NCBI GenBank assembly: GCA_947501805.1
Contig: CANMXJ010000006.1
Span: 175,977-239,976, forward strand
Source of the DNA: an uncultured Sulfitobacter sp.
GTDB taxonomy: Bacteria > Pseudomonadota > Alphaproteobacteria > Rhodobacterales > Rhodobacteraceae
Direction: 5' to 3'
Length of the DNA stretch: 64,000 nt
Shown here piece by piece: positions 54,544-63,850 of the stretch. A program made the position numbers and the translations under genes. The notes beneath the pieces were generated by a model that ran no database searches, was not told the origin of the DNA, and was given only the letters and a program-made list of their open reading frames with translations. Position 1 is the stretch's first letter. Every line of letters begins with the position of its first letter.

Positions 54544-56463
54544 TTCTTCGCTGAACGGGACCGGCAGTGGGTCTTTGCCCAGTCGCGCACGGTAGACGGG
54601 TAGGCTTTCGGTGACGCGCATGATGTAGTTCTGGGTTTCGCGAAATGGCACCATTTCGACCCAATCCACAATGTCGATGTCACCCTTGCGGGGATCACCG
54701 TAGTTTTCCATCCATCGCGGCGGACGTGCTGGTCCGGCGTTATACGCTGCGGATACCATCACGACGTTGCCGTCAAACCGCGCAGCCATCTGACGCAGAT
54801 ATTCCGCGCCCAAACGGGCATTGTAATCAGGGTCTGCGATCAACCTGTCGGTCGTATGTAATGCCAGAATGTTCAAATCTCGCGCTACGTCTTTGGCTGT
54901 CGCAGGCATGACCTGCATCAGGCCACGCGCGCCGACTCCACTTTGCACAACAGGATCAAATTCGCTCTCGCGCCGCGCAATCGCAAGGGTCATCTCGGGA
55001 AACATTGGCAGATCCATTTCCGTTAGGGAATGAAGCGGATAATAGGGGGCCGCGATCGTCAACCCACGCCGCGCGGCACGTTTGCCAATCATCACGGCAA
55101 GGTGCGGCTGGCCCGCGTCAATTGCTGCCTGACCCAAAAGTGCGATGTCTTCGGGGACCAGTTGCTCGGTCAAGTGGGTCCAGAACCGCTCGGCGAGGTT
55201 CAATTCGCCCGAGGCCTGCAATAACATGCCAATTTCGAATAACGGGTCTTTTGCGAGGGCGGAAGTACGCCAATCCTGCGCAGGTTTGTCTCCTGCGAGA
55301 GCCGCGTCAAAGGGCAAACCTCCTCTTTCGGCGGCCAGCAATCCGTAAAATGATGTTTGATATTGAGCGCCCATCGCATAAGCGACTTTCGCTTCATCTG
55401 CCTTGCCCATAGCCTCTAACGCACGGCCCTGCCAATATCCTGCGCGGCCCTGCGAAATAGGGGATCGAACTGCAGAGTCGTGGTTCAGGAAATGTTGATA
55501 GGCGGCTTCGGGGTCTTTGAGGAACCGCAATGCAATATATCCGGACAGCCATTCAAGGTCTGCATAATGCGACCCGCTCTCTAGAAAGTGCTGTGATGCC
55601 ATTGCATAGGCGCGTTTCTTGTCGCCAGAGCGCATTTCGCCACGTGCCAAAGCGCGACGGCGGTTCGCCCAGCTTTCCGGTCGGCCCAATGCCTCTGCGC
55701 TGACAGAGCGTTCCAGAAGCAGGTCTTTGGCGTCATTCACCAGTCCTTTGCGGATGCGCCATTCGAAACGGTCTGCCTGTAGTCCTGCATCTGCGGCTTG
55801 CGCGGCAGGCAGCGCATTGATCAGGTCGTTTACATTGCCCGCACGGCGCTGCAACGCGATGCGGGTTTCGGCCAGAGCGATGTCATCTTTGCTCACCAAA
55901 TCGAACATCTGCCGTGCTTCATCATGTTCTCGTTGCCACAGCATTGCGTCAAGACGGGCAGTATGATGCGGCTTCAAAAGGGCTTCGTGTTCCGCAAGGA
56001 AAAGCGCCTGTGAGGTCGCGTTCATCGGCATGGTGCGCCATGCCAACACAACATTTGCGTCTGCATCGCCCTGCTTGTCGGCCCGTGCCAGCGCAGCGGC
56101 ATGGGCGAGAACACCTCGCGGGGTTTGTGGTGCCATTTCAGCAAAGAACGACAGGATTGCGGTATCCTCTTCACGCATCACTGCATCTTCGGACTGTTTG
56201 CGCAGATATGCTTCACCTGGCCAGTCTGGGCGGCGGTCAAGGAACGCGCGGACTGCGGCGTAGGTGCCGCGCCCTGCGCGCAACCGGTGCCATTCGATTA
56301 CATCTGCGGCAGCTTGTCCGTCACGTGCAGCCAGCCGCGCTGCCCCCTCCCAATTACCGCCACGCATGGCCTCAATTGCCCAGCCCAGCGGGCGCGGACG
56401 TTCGGCAAACGCGGGCAAGGCAGTGACACAAACGAGCAGCAGTGCAGTCAGAATCCGTGTCAT
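54499..56463 (-). CDS. soluble lytic murein transglycosylase (Slt-like)
   Basis: This 654-residue exported enzyme has a signal peptide (LTALLLVCVTALPAFAE) and a long superhelical region of short helical repeats (about 25-480). The catalytic domain follows with the SLT motif RESEFDPVVQSGVGARGLMQVMPATAKDVA and the glutamate in RRESE, then NLGAEYL-type segments and YNAGPARPPRWMENY. It cleaves peptidoglycan between MurNAc and GlcNAc, forming 1,6-anhydroMurNAc. The ATG at 56463 is selected; a second ATG at 56472 is nearly equal. Confidence 0.9.
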   Translation of the reverse strand: MTRILTALLLVCVTALPAFAERPRPLGWAIEAMRGGNWEGAARLAARDGQAAADVIEWHRLRAGRGTYAAVRAFLDRRPDWPGEAYLRKQSEDAVMREEDTAILSFFAEMAPQTPRGVLAHAAALARADKQGDADANVVLAWRTMPMNATSQALFLAEHEALLKPHHTARLDAMLWQREHDEARQMFDLVSKDDIALAETRIALQRRAGNVNDLINALPAAQAADAGLQADRFEWRIRKGLVNDAKDLLLERSVSAEALGRPESWANRRRALARGEMRSGDKKRAYAMASQHFLESGSHYADLEWLSGYIALRFLKDPEAAYQHFLNHDSAVRSPISQGRAGYWQGRALEAMGKADEAKVAYAMGAQYQTSFYGLLAAERGGLPFDAALAGDKPAQDWRTSALAKDPLFEIGMLLQASGELNLAERFWTHLTEQLVPEDIALLGQAAIDAGQPHLAVMIGKRAARRGLTIAAPYYPLHSLTEMDLPMFPEMTLAIARRESEFDPVVQSGVGARGLMQVMPATAKDVARDLNILALHTTDRLIADPDYNARLGAEYLRQMAARFDGNVVMVSAAYNAGPARPPRWMENYGDPRKGDIDIVDWVEMVPFRETQNYIMRVTESLPVYRARLGKDPLPVPFSEELVGATLKPLAPEGE

Positions 56464-56594
56464 CACTTGCATTTCCTGTGGGCAAAGGGCTAGAGCCTTG
56501 CAACATATCCCATCAGGCGGCGCAATCAAATCACATCGCCGTCTACGTCCAAGACAGGCATCCCGCCTGCCAGCACAAATAAAGGAGCGTGCAC

Positions 56595-57470
56595 ATGTTC
56601 AAAGGCTCACTGCCTGCCCTCGTCACGCCGTTTCAGAACGGCGAGCTGGATTTGGACACGCTGAAAAAACTTGTCGAATGGCATGTTGGTGAAGGGTCCA
56701 ATGGCTTGGTTCCCGTCGGCACCACCGGCGAATCGCCGACTCTGACCCACCGTGAACACGAGAATGTGGTCGAGGAAGTCGTGAAAGCCGCCGCTGGCCG
56801 CATTCCTGTGATTGCCGGAGCGGGGTCCAACAACACGGTTGAGGCGATCCGTCTGGCACAGCACGCCGAGAAGGTTGGCGCGGATGCTGTTCTGGTGGTC
56901 ACACCATATTACAACAAGCCGACACAGCGCGGATTGATCGCGCATTTTACCGCCATCCATGACGCCTGCGCTTTACCGATTATCATTTATAACATTCCAC
57001 CGCGTTCGGTGATCGACATGACACCCGAGACAATGGGGCATCTTGCGAAGATGCCACGTATTGTTGGCGTTAAAGACGCCACAGGTGATTTGGCGCGGGT
57101 GAGCCTGCAGCGGATGACCTGTGGTGTAGATTTCTGCCAACTGTCAGGCGAAGATCCCACGGCGCACGGTTTCAATGCGCAAGGTGGTGTTGGATGTATT
57201 TCGGTAACGGCAAACGTTGCACCCAAGATGTTGAGCGAAATGCAGGCATTGTGCGCTGGGGGTGATTATGCGGCAGCACTGGCGATACAGGACAAGCTGA
57301 TGCCTTTGCACAAAGCGATCTTTACCGAGCCGGGTCTGGTGGGCGTAAAGTACGCGATGTCCAAACTGGATCTTTGTTCGGAGGAAGTGCGTTTGCCGCT
57401 AACGGGGCTGCTGGACGAAACCAAAGTTTTGATCGACAACGGCCTGCGTCATGCGGGTCTGCTTGCTTAA
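56595..57470 (+). CDS. dapA: 4-hydroxy-tetrahydrodipicolinate synthase
   Basis: This 291-residue TIM-barrel lyase has the Schiff-base lysine in [14 protein letters not shown], catalytic Tyr in [15 protein letters not shown], and the substrate loop [18 protein letters not shown]. It condenses pyruvate with aspartate semialdehyde in lysine and diaminopimelate synthesis. The ATG at 56595 has AAAGGAG upstream; the track's GTG at 56589 is a weaker choice. It is opposite to Slt and convergent with soeC. Confidence 0.94.
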   Translation: MFKGSLPALVTPFQNGELDLDTLKKLVEWHVGEGSNGLVPVGTTGESPTLTHREHENVVEEVVKAAAGRIPVIAGAGSNNTVEAIRLAQHAEKVGADAVLVVTPYYNKPTQRGLIAHFTAIHDACALPIIIYNIPPRSVIDMTPETMGHLAKMPRIVGVKDATGDLARVSLQRMTCGVDFCQLSGEDPTAHGFNAQGGVGCISVTANVAPKMLSEMQALCAGGDYAAALAIQDKLMPLHKAIFTEPGLVGVKYAMSKLDLCSEEVRLPLTGLLDETKVLIDNGLRHAGLLA

Positions 57471-57481
57471 CACGTGATGAT

Positions 57482-57509
57482 CGTAGGGCGGCGTCGATCC
57501 CGCCCTACG
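57482..57509. terminator. hairpin between convergent dapA and soeC
   Basis: CGTAGGGCGG-cgtcgatc-CCGCCCTACG is a perfect 10-bp stem with no strong T-run. It lies between two convergent genes and could end both or stabilise mRNA 3' ends. A similar stem occurs at 2802-2826. Confidence 0.6.
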
Positions 57510-57516
57510 TATCAGA

Positions 57517-58389
57517 TCAGCGTTTGCCGTAATACAGTCCAACCACATGTTCCGCCTCGGCAAAGAACAGCCAGCGGGCAACAAGTACGCCTGCCACATG
57601 TGCCAGCACAGCAATTACCGCAAGGAAATGGTTGAATGGTAGCAACAACAGCAGGAACGGCAGGATGCTCATCAGCAAAAGCGAAATGACGCGCAGTTTC
57701 GAGGCGTGTTTACGCCCGATCACATAGACAAATTCGCGTAGCAGATAGTTGGTTCCGGTATGGGGGGGCTCAAATGCGCGCACCGAACCGACGTTGCCCA
57801 ATTGCGTTCCAGTGGCAATGTTGGTGCCGCTTTCGTCAAAACGCTTGTCGCCCAGCATCCATGTTACACCTTGCACGATGCCGGCAATCAGGATCAGGAC
57901 CAAAGCAGCAGAGACCTGTCCGGCCAGCAATGCACCCCCCGCAAGGGACAGCGATAGAAAGTTAACGGGCGTGAGGGGCATGTTCCAGCGTGGCACAGTC
58001 TTGAGCTGCGCGTAGATCATTGAGGTGGTAAAAACGGTGGCAAGCGAGAACAAGGCACCAAGGACGCCAAAGATGCTCCAGCGTGTCTCGAAGAAAACCA
58101 GCCCCGCCCCGTAAAGCGCCATCAAAACAAGAGCGGCAACAGCGCAGACCCCTTCACGGCTAAGCCAGCTCGAACGCCACTGGCTGAACGCCTTGAGGGC
58201 GCGTTCGGGATGGCCAAGATGGAAGGTCGAGGAGATCAGCCCGCCTACAGCAAGGATATAGGCAATGGCGAAAAAGGCGAAGGCGGATCCACCTGTGACG
58301 GCGGGTATGCCGAGGCCAAGCCAAACCAGCAGACCAAAGCCGAGACCGGAAAACACCGAGAAGAATATGACGGAAGGTGCCGGATGCAT
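57517..58389 (-). CDS. soeC: sulfite dehydrogenase membrane anchor SoeC (DmsC family)
   Basis: This 290-residue membrane subunit of the DmsC/NrfD-related family has about eight helices: SVIFFSVFSGLGFGLLVWLGL at the start, then LAVGGLISSTFHLGHPERAL with the quinol-linked histidine region. It passes electrons from SoeB to quinone. It overlaps the soeB stop (TGATG), so the subunits are coupled. The SoeABC identity rests on the gene order with xsc, pta and TauE. Confidence 0.86.
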   Translation of the reverse strand: MHPAPSVIFFSVFSGLGFGLLVWLGLGIPAVTGGSAFAFFAIAYILAVGGLISSTFHLGHPERALKAFSQWRSSWLSREGVCAVAALVLMALYGAGLVFFETRWSIFGVLGALFSLATVFTTSMIYAQLKTVPRWNMPLTPVNFLSLSLAGGALLAGQVSAALVLILIAGIVQGVTWMLGDKRFDESGTNIATGTQLGNVGSVRAFEPPHTGTNYLLREFVYVIGRKHASKLRVISLLLMSILPFLLLLLPFNHFLAVIAVLAHVAGVLVARWLFFAEAEHVVGLYYGKR

Positions 58390-59147
58390 CAGATTTTCTC
58401 CAGAGCTTTGTCGAGCCAGCCAAGGAAACCCTTGGGCTCGTTTATCACAGGTTCAAGGAAAGGGGCCAGAACATCAAACTCCGGACCAGCTTCGGGCAAG
58501 GTATCCTTGGGGCGCGGTGGGAGGTATTTGTTGACCGGTTTGGTGCCCTGTTCGGGCATCAGATCGACACCGCCGCGCTCCTGTACCAATTGACTGACTG
58601 CTGAGTCGGGATCACCCAGATCGCCAAAGTGACGTGCGCCGGCAGGGCAGGTGCGCACGCAGCTTGGTTCACGGTCGATCTCGGGCAGGTTTTCATTGTA
58701 GATACGGTCCACACAGAGGGTGCATTTCTTCATCACCTTTTCTTCTTGATCCATTTCGCGGGCACCATAGGGACAGGCCCATGCACAAAGGCCACAGCCA
58801 ATGCAGTCACTCTCGTTGACCAATACAATACCGTCTTCGACACGTTTGTAGCTGGCACCCGTTGGACATACCGTAACGCAGGGAGCGTCCTCACAATGCA
58901 AACACGACTTTGGGAAATGGATCAGCTGCGCTTCGCCTTGTGGTGGCTGTACCTCGTAGGAATGCACGCGGTTAAGGAACGTGCCTGACGGGTCCGCGCC
59001 GTAAGGGTCCTGGTCTGACAAAGGGGCACCATAGTTTTCGGTGTTCCATCCTTTGCAAGAGATCACACAGGCATGGCAGCCCACGCAGGTGTCGAGGTCA
59101 ATGACCAGTCCAAGCTTCTTGTCGGTATGGGTTGGGAGAGTGGTCAC
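58389..59147 (-). CDS. soeB: sulfite dehydrogenase iron-sulfur subunit SoeB
   Basis: This 252-residue ferredoxin-like subunit (DmsB/NrfC type) has four [4Fe-4S] motifs: DTCVGCHACVISCKGWN, SCLHCEDAPCVTVCPTGA, DCIGCGLCAWACPYGAR, and CTLCVDRI with CVRTCPAGARHFG. It starts with a GTG (59147) preceded by GGAGG at seven bases; the track's 59324 start is upstream of the ribosome site. It carries electrons from SoeA to SoeC, with no Tat signal, so it faces the cytoplasm. Confidence 0.87.
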   Translation of the reverse strand: MTTLPTHTDKKLGLVIDLDTCVGCHACVISCKGWNTENYGAPLSDQDPYGADPSGTFLNRVHSYEVQPPQGEAQLIHFPKSCLHCEDAPCVTVCPTGASYKRVEDGIVLVNESDCIGCGLCAWACPYGAREMDQEEKVMKKCTLCVDRIYNENLPEIDREPSCVRTCPAGARHFGDLGDPDSAVSQLVQERGGVDLMPEQGTKPVNKYLPPRPKDTLPEAGPEFDVLAPFLEPVINEPKGFLGWLDKALEKI

Positions 59148-59220
59148 AGTGTTACCTCCGGACGGGGGCCAAGGCTTTTGTAAAAGGCTTGGAATTCTTC
59201 TGGTAAGAAAAATGCGTTTC

Positions 59221-62034
59221 TCATTTGCCCACCTTCCAAACCAATTTATCGGGGCCTTGGCCGACAGGGGATTTGATCGGCGGGTATTCGGGGCGCGATT
59301 CCTTTGGTGCCTCCGTTTTATCAATCCGTACCTTCAGATCAAACCACGCGGCCTGACCTGTGATCGGATCAGAGTTGGCCCACCGCATGCCATCCGCTTT
59401 GGGAGGCAGCAATTCGTGGATTAGGTGGTTCAAAAGGAAACCCTCAGTTGCCTCCGGTGCGTCTATGTCTAGCGCCCAAGCGCCTTTGCGTTTGCCAATG
59501 GCGTTCCACGTCCAGACGGTGTTTTCGTTCAGTGCGGCCATTTCCATGACGGGCACCGTGATCTCACCATGTGGTGAAGATACGCGCGCCCAATCGCCGT
59601 CCGACAAGTCATGTTCGCGCATCAGTTTCGTTGGCAGGTAGAGCGGGTTGCGGCCATGTAGCTGGCGCAACCAGGCATTTTGCGAACCCCAAGAGTGGTA
59701 CATCGCCATCGGGCGCTGGGTGAGCGCGTTGACAGTGTAGCCTTCGTTGCCCTCCTGATCGGTCTCGTACCAGATCGGCAGAGGCGACATCGCGTCCTTA
59801 ATCCGCTGGCGTAGGTGATCCGGTGGTTGGCGTTCGCCGTGTCCCTCAGCGGCAAGCTGGAATTTGCGCATAGGTTCCACATAAAGCGAGAATAGGTAGG
59901 GTTGCGGGCTGTCGTACAAACCCATGCCCACTGCCCAGTCCTGATAGGCTAAGTTCCACGGTTTGTAGTAGTTCGCCCCGTCCGGAATGTGTTCAACAAA
60001 GAAACCGCCATTCGCGATGTAGCTGTCGATCTGCCCTTCGTTTACGCCACCACGGCCTGATTGCAGGCCTTTTTCGCCCATGCGCCATCCCGCGAGTGGA
60101 CCGATGCCCGGACGGCGTTCATGGTTGGTGATGTAGTCGGCATAATCCGCATATTTCTGGCTGCCGTCGTCGTTCACGAAACCCGGCAGGCCAAGTTTCG
60201 CACCCAGATCGCAAAGCGCGGATTGGAAGCCTTTGACGTTGCGGTCCGGCTCTACCACGGGCCAGCGGATTGCATCGGCGGCAGCATCTGCTTCGCAGAT
60301 CGGGCGGTCGAGCAGTGAGATACAGTCGTGGCGTTCAAGATAAGTGGTATCGGGCAGGATCAGATCGGAATACGCGACCATCTCGGATGAATAGGCATCC
60401 GAATAGATGATATGCGGGATGACGTAGTTGTCGTCCTCATCCTTGTCGGTAAGCATCTCCATCACGCCGCCGGTGTTCATCGACGAATTCCACGACATGT
60501 TCGCCATGTACATGAACAGCGTGTCGATCTTGTAAGGATCGCCCGCGTGGGCGTTCGAAATGACCATATGCATCAGGCCATGGGATGACATCGGATTTTC
60601 CCAAGTGAAGGCTTTGTCGATCCGCGCGGGGGTGCCGTCATCTTTGAGCGCCAGATCGTCGGGACCGTGCACAAAACCCAAGTGTGGACCGTTCAAAGGG
60701 GCACCGGGGGTCACGCCGGTATGTGGTTTCGGATGCGCTGTGGCAGGCTTGGGATAGGGTGGCTTGAAGCGGAAACCGCCGGGTACTTCGACGGTACCAA
60801 GGATGATCTGCAAGGTATGCAGCGCGCGGCAGGTCTGAAAGCCGTTGGCATGCGCTGAAATCCCGCGCATGGCGTGAAAGGACACAGGGCGACCCGTCAT
60901 TGTCTTGTGTTTTTCACCGCGAAAGTCTGTCCATTCGTGGTCCAGTTCAAAGGCTTCGTCAAACGCCACGCGGGCGATCTCAGCTGCGATGGAGCGGATG
61001 CGATTGGCGGAAATGCCGCAGCGTTCGGCGACCGCTTCGGGCGCGTATTCATCGCTCAGGTACATCTCTGCCATCTTGTGAAAGACGGGGCTGTGCGTGA
61101 CGCCTTTGGCGCGGTGCGTGGCTGACAAATCCGGTTTGACGCCGGGTTTGTCAAACGCGGTCAGTTTGCCAGTCACGCGATCTATCACCAGCTGTTTGCC
61201 GTCTTCATCACGCAGGTACAGACCGTATTCGGGCGATTTTTCATCGTTGTTCAGCAATACGGGGGCGTCGGTGTATTGCGCCAGATAGTTCAGGTCGATC
61301 TTACCCGCTTTCATCAGGCAATGGATCATGGACAGGATGAACAACCCGTCCGTGCCGGGTGTGATGCCAACCCAATCATCCGCCACAGCATTGTATCCGG
61401 TGCGGATCGGGTTGACGCCAATCACACGTGCGCCGCGTCCCTTGATTTTGCCGATACCCATCTTGATTGGGTTGCTGTCGTGGTCTTCGGCCACGCCAAA
61501 CAACATGAACAGCTTGGTGTGGTCCCAGTCCGGCTGTCCAAACTCCCAGAAAGCCCCACCCATGGTGTAGATGCCTGCAGCTGCCATGTTGACGGAACAG
61601 AAACCGCCGTGGGCCGCATAATTCGGTGTGCCAAAGGCTTGCGCCCACAGCGACGTAAATGACTGCGACTGATCGCGACCCGTAAAGAATGCCAGTTTTT
61701 CGGGGTTGTCACGGCGAATCGGCTCAAGCCAGTCTGCTGCGATCTGGTAGGCTTCGTCCCATGAAATCTCTTCAAATTCACCTGATCCGCGCGGGCCAAC
61801 CCGTTTGAGCGGTGCGGTCAAACGCGAGGGCGCATTGTGCTGCATGATGCCAGCCGAGCCCTTGGCGCATAGAACTCCCTTGTTCACAGGGTGATCGCGG
61901 TTGCCCTCGATGTATGCGACCTTGCCGTCTTTCATATGGACGTTGATCCCGCAACGGCAGGCGCACATGTAACAAGTCGTTTTGCGGATTTCGTCTGATA
62001 CCATGGGGCTCAGGTCAATCTTGGGCTGGTTCAT
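59221..62034 (-). CDS. soeA: sulfite dehydrogenase molybdopterin subunit SoeA
   Basis: This 937-residue molybdopterin oxidoreductase (DmsA/PsrA superfamily) has an N-terminal [4Fe-4S] motif with cysteines at 21, 24, 28 and 56 (CYMCACRCG and LCAKG). The molybdenum site is inferred in HGGFCSVNMAAAG. There is no twin-arginine signal, so it stays in the cytoplasm, as known for SoeA; periplasmic DmsA, PhsA and TtrA carry one. It oxidises sulfite to sulfate. The ATG at 62034 has AAGGA at seven bases; the track's TTG at 62049 is upstream. Confidence 0.85.
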   Translation of the reverse strand: MNQPKIDLSPMVSDEIRKTTCYMCACRCGINVHMKDGKVAYIEGNRDHPVNKGVLCAKGSAGIMQHNAPSRLTAPLKRVGPRGSGEFEEISWDEAYQIAADWLEPIRRDNPEKLAFFTGRDQSQSFTSLWAQAFGTPNYAAHGGFCSVNMAAAGIYTMGGAFWEFGQPDWDHTKLFMLFGVAEDHDSNPIKMGIGKIKGRGARVIGVNPIRTGYNAVADDWVGITPGTDGLFILSMIHCLMKAGKIDLNYLAQYTDAPVLLNNDEKSPEYGLYLRDEDGKQLVIDRVTGKLTAFDKPGVKPDLSATHRAKGVTHSPVFHKMAEMYLSDEYAPEAVAERCGISANRIRSIAAEIARVAFDEAFELDHEWTDFRGEKHKTMTGRPVSFHAMRGISAHANGFQTCRALHTLQIILGTVEVPGGFRFKPPYPKPATAHPKPHTGVTPGAPLNGPHLGFVHGPDDLALKDDGTPARIDKAFTWENPMSSHGLMHMVISNAHAGDPYKIDTLFMYMANMSWNSSMNTGGVMEMLTDKDEDDNYVIPHIIYSDAYSSEMVAYSDLILPDTTYLERHDCISLLDRPICEADAAADAIRWPVVEPDRNVKGFQSALCDLGAKLGLPGFVNDDGSQKYADYADYITNHERRPGIGPLAGWRMGEKGLQSGRGGVNEGQIDSYIANGGFFVEHIPDGANYYKPWNLAYQDWAVGMGLYDSPQPYLFSLYVEPMRKFQLAAEGHGERQPPDHLRQRIKDAMSPLPIWYETDQEGNEGYTVNALTQRPMAMYHSWGSQNAWLRQLHGRNPLYLPTKLMREHDLSDGDWARVSSPHGEITVPVMEMAALNENTVWTWNAIGKRKGAWALDIDAPEATEGFLLNHLIHELLPPKADGMRWANSDPITGQAAWFDLKVRIDKTEAPKESRPEYPPIKSPVGQGPDKLVWKVGK

Positions 62035-62045
62035 ATGTGCATCCT

Positions 62046-62804
62046 TCAAATGGCGCTGCGCACAAGCGACACGGCACCAAGGCCGATCAGCAAGGTCAGG
62101 CAGACACTGCGATAGTAGGGTTGTAGTTTCGGCGTGAACAGCCTTTGTCCCAGAAAAACGCCAATCAAACAGGGGATCATAAAGAAAAGACCGCGCAAGG
62201 CGGAGGTACTGTTCATTGTGCCATAGGCGAGATGGGTCAAAAGTGAGGTGAGAGACCCAAACAAGAGGAAGGCCACCAATGTGGCGCGCATCACACGCGG
62301 TTCGGCGTCTCGGGCCAATACATAGAGGGCGACAACCATGCCCCCAACACCGGCAAGACCTGTGGCAACCCCTGCTACAACACCTGTACCGGCTGTACCC
62401 GTTGTGCTGTCGAGAGCGCGAATACGGACTTTGGCAAGTTGAAGGACAGCGAGACTGATCAGCAGCACCAGCGAAATGCGTTGCGACGCCACGACATCCA
62501 GGGTTGTGGTTAGACCCAGCCCGACGATCACACCCATAGCGCTTCCTGCCGTAAGGATCGCCGCGACTTTTAGGTCGGCCCCGTCAAATCCTGCACGGAT
62601 CATCATCAGGGATGCACCAAGTTCCAGCCACCACATGACCGGGATCAGTTCGACAGGCGGCAAGATCAGAACGGCAAGGGCGAGGGCAAAGGCGGACAGG
62701 GCAAACCCGGTGAAACCGCGCACTAGGCCCGCAGCAACGAAAATCAGCGCCAGCGTGACGCCTTGGGACGGCGTAAGTGACAGCGCGACCCAGATGCTAT
62801 CCAT
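62046..62804 (-). CDS. tauE: TauE/SafE-family sulfite exporter
   Basis: This 252-residue membrane protein of the TauE/SafE family has about eight helices: LALIFVAAGLVRGFTGFALSAFA and the repeat GVVAGVATGLAGVGGMVVALYVL, each with the family's G-rich turn. It would export sulfite or a sulfonate made by Xsc. It lies 8 nt after pta and 11 nt before soeA, so it is expressed with both. Confidence 0.85.
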   Translation of the reverse strand: MDSIWVALSLTPSQGVTLALIFVAAGLVRGFTGFALSAFALALAVLILPPVELIPVMWWLELGASLMMIRAGFDGADLKVAAILTAGSAMGVIVGLGLTTTLDVVASQRISLVLLISLAVLQLAKVRIRALDSTTGTAGTGVVAGVATGLAGVGGMVVALYVLARDAEPRVMRATLVAFLLFGSLTSLLTHLAYGTMNSTSALRGLFFMIPCLIGVFLGQRLFTPKLQPYYRSVCLTLLIGLGAVSLVRSAI

Positions 62805-62812
62805 GCGGAATC

Positions 62813-63814
62813 TTACTCATGCGCAGCCTGAAGGGTGGTTACGGCGATCATATTGGTCACGTCTTCTGCGGTACAGCCACGGGAAAGATCGTTTGCCGGT
62901 TTGGCGAGACCTTGCAATACGGGACCGATGGCGGCGCATCCGCCGATACGCTGTGCGATTTTATAGCCGATATTCCCGGCATCGAGATTAGGAAAAATCA
63001 TGACGTTTGCATGGCCCGCGACTTTTGAGTCAGGGGCTTTGGATGCGCCGACCGCCGGCACAAAGGCAGCGTCGAATTGCAACTCTCCATCGGCATCGAG
63101 ATCGCTGTGTTCCTCCGCAAGGATTGCCACTGCGTCACTTACCTTGGTGACGTTGGGATGTTTGGCGCTGCCCATCGTAGAAAAACTTAGCAACGCAACC
63201 TTTGGCGTTTCACCAAGTAATTGTCGATGCGAGGCGGCGGATGCCACTGCAATTGCGGCCAGCTCTTCGGCATCGGGATCAATAACAAGGCCACAATCAC
63301 CAAAGGTCATTGCCGCGCGGCCAGATGAGTGATGCTCCGGCAATGCCATCAAGAAAAAGCTGGAGACAAGCGATGCATTTTCCGCTTTGCCAATTACCTG
63401 CAATGCGGCGCGCACCGTGTCAGAGGTTGTGGCAACAGCGCCGCCAACGGTGCCGTCAGCATGACCGTTGCGCACCATCATCGCGGCAAACACCAGCGGA
63501 TCGCGGGCCTGTTCATCCGCGAAGTCCTTGCGAATACCTTTATGTTTGCGCAATTCGAAGTAACTCAAGGCAACTTCGTCTGTCAGATCCGAAACTGACG
63601 GGTCTTGAATGGAGATTTCGTCCTCGTCTGCGACCCCCGCTTCGGTCAAAAGTTTTTCGACCACAGACTGTGGTCCAATCAATGTAACACGGGCAATGCC
63701 CGCGCGGGTCGCTTCAAGCGCGCCAGCCACGACCCGCGGATCGTGGCCTTCGCTTAGAACGATATGGGCAGGCCTTAATGCTGCGCGATTACGGAGCTCT
63801 TGCAGCATTGTCAT
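62813..63814 (-). CDS. pta: phosphate acetyltransferase
   Basis: This 333-residue short Pta has a PTA_PTB fold: HIVLSEGHDPRVVAGALEATRAG at the start, the catalytic SFSTMGSAKHPNVTKVSDAV, and DAAFVPAVGASKAPDSKVAGHANVMIFPNLDAGNIGYK. It converts acetyl phosphate made by Xsc to acetyl-CoA. The ATG at 63814 has AAGGA at seven bases. It follows xsc, the typical order of taurine-degradation clusters. Confidence 0.92.
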   Translation of the reverse strand: MTMLQELRNRAALRPAHIVLSEGHDPRVVAGALEATRAGIARVTLIGPQSVVEKLLTEAGVADEDEISIQDPSVSDLTDEVALSYFELRKHKGIRKDFADEQARDPLVFAAMMVRNGHADGTVGGAVATTSDTVRAALQVIGKAENASLVSSFFLMALPEHHSSGRAAMTFGDCGLVIDPDAEELAAIAVASAASHRQLLGETPKVALLSFSTMGSAKHPNVTKVSDAVAILAEEHSDLDADGELQFDAAFVPAVGASKAPDSKVAGHANVMIFPNLDAGNIGYKIAQRIGGCAAIGPVLQGLAKPANDLSRGCTAEDVTNMIAVTTLQAAHE

Positions 63815-63850
63815 GGCCTGTCCTTTTGTTTCAGGCACCCCTGGCGAAGC

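Noticed and set aside
57517-62034. DMSO reductase (DmsABC) reading of the molybdoenzyme operon
   Set aside because: There is no Tat signal on the large subunit and the context is xsc, pta and TauE, which fits SoeABC better.
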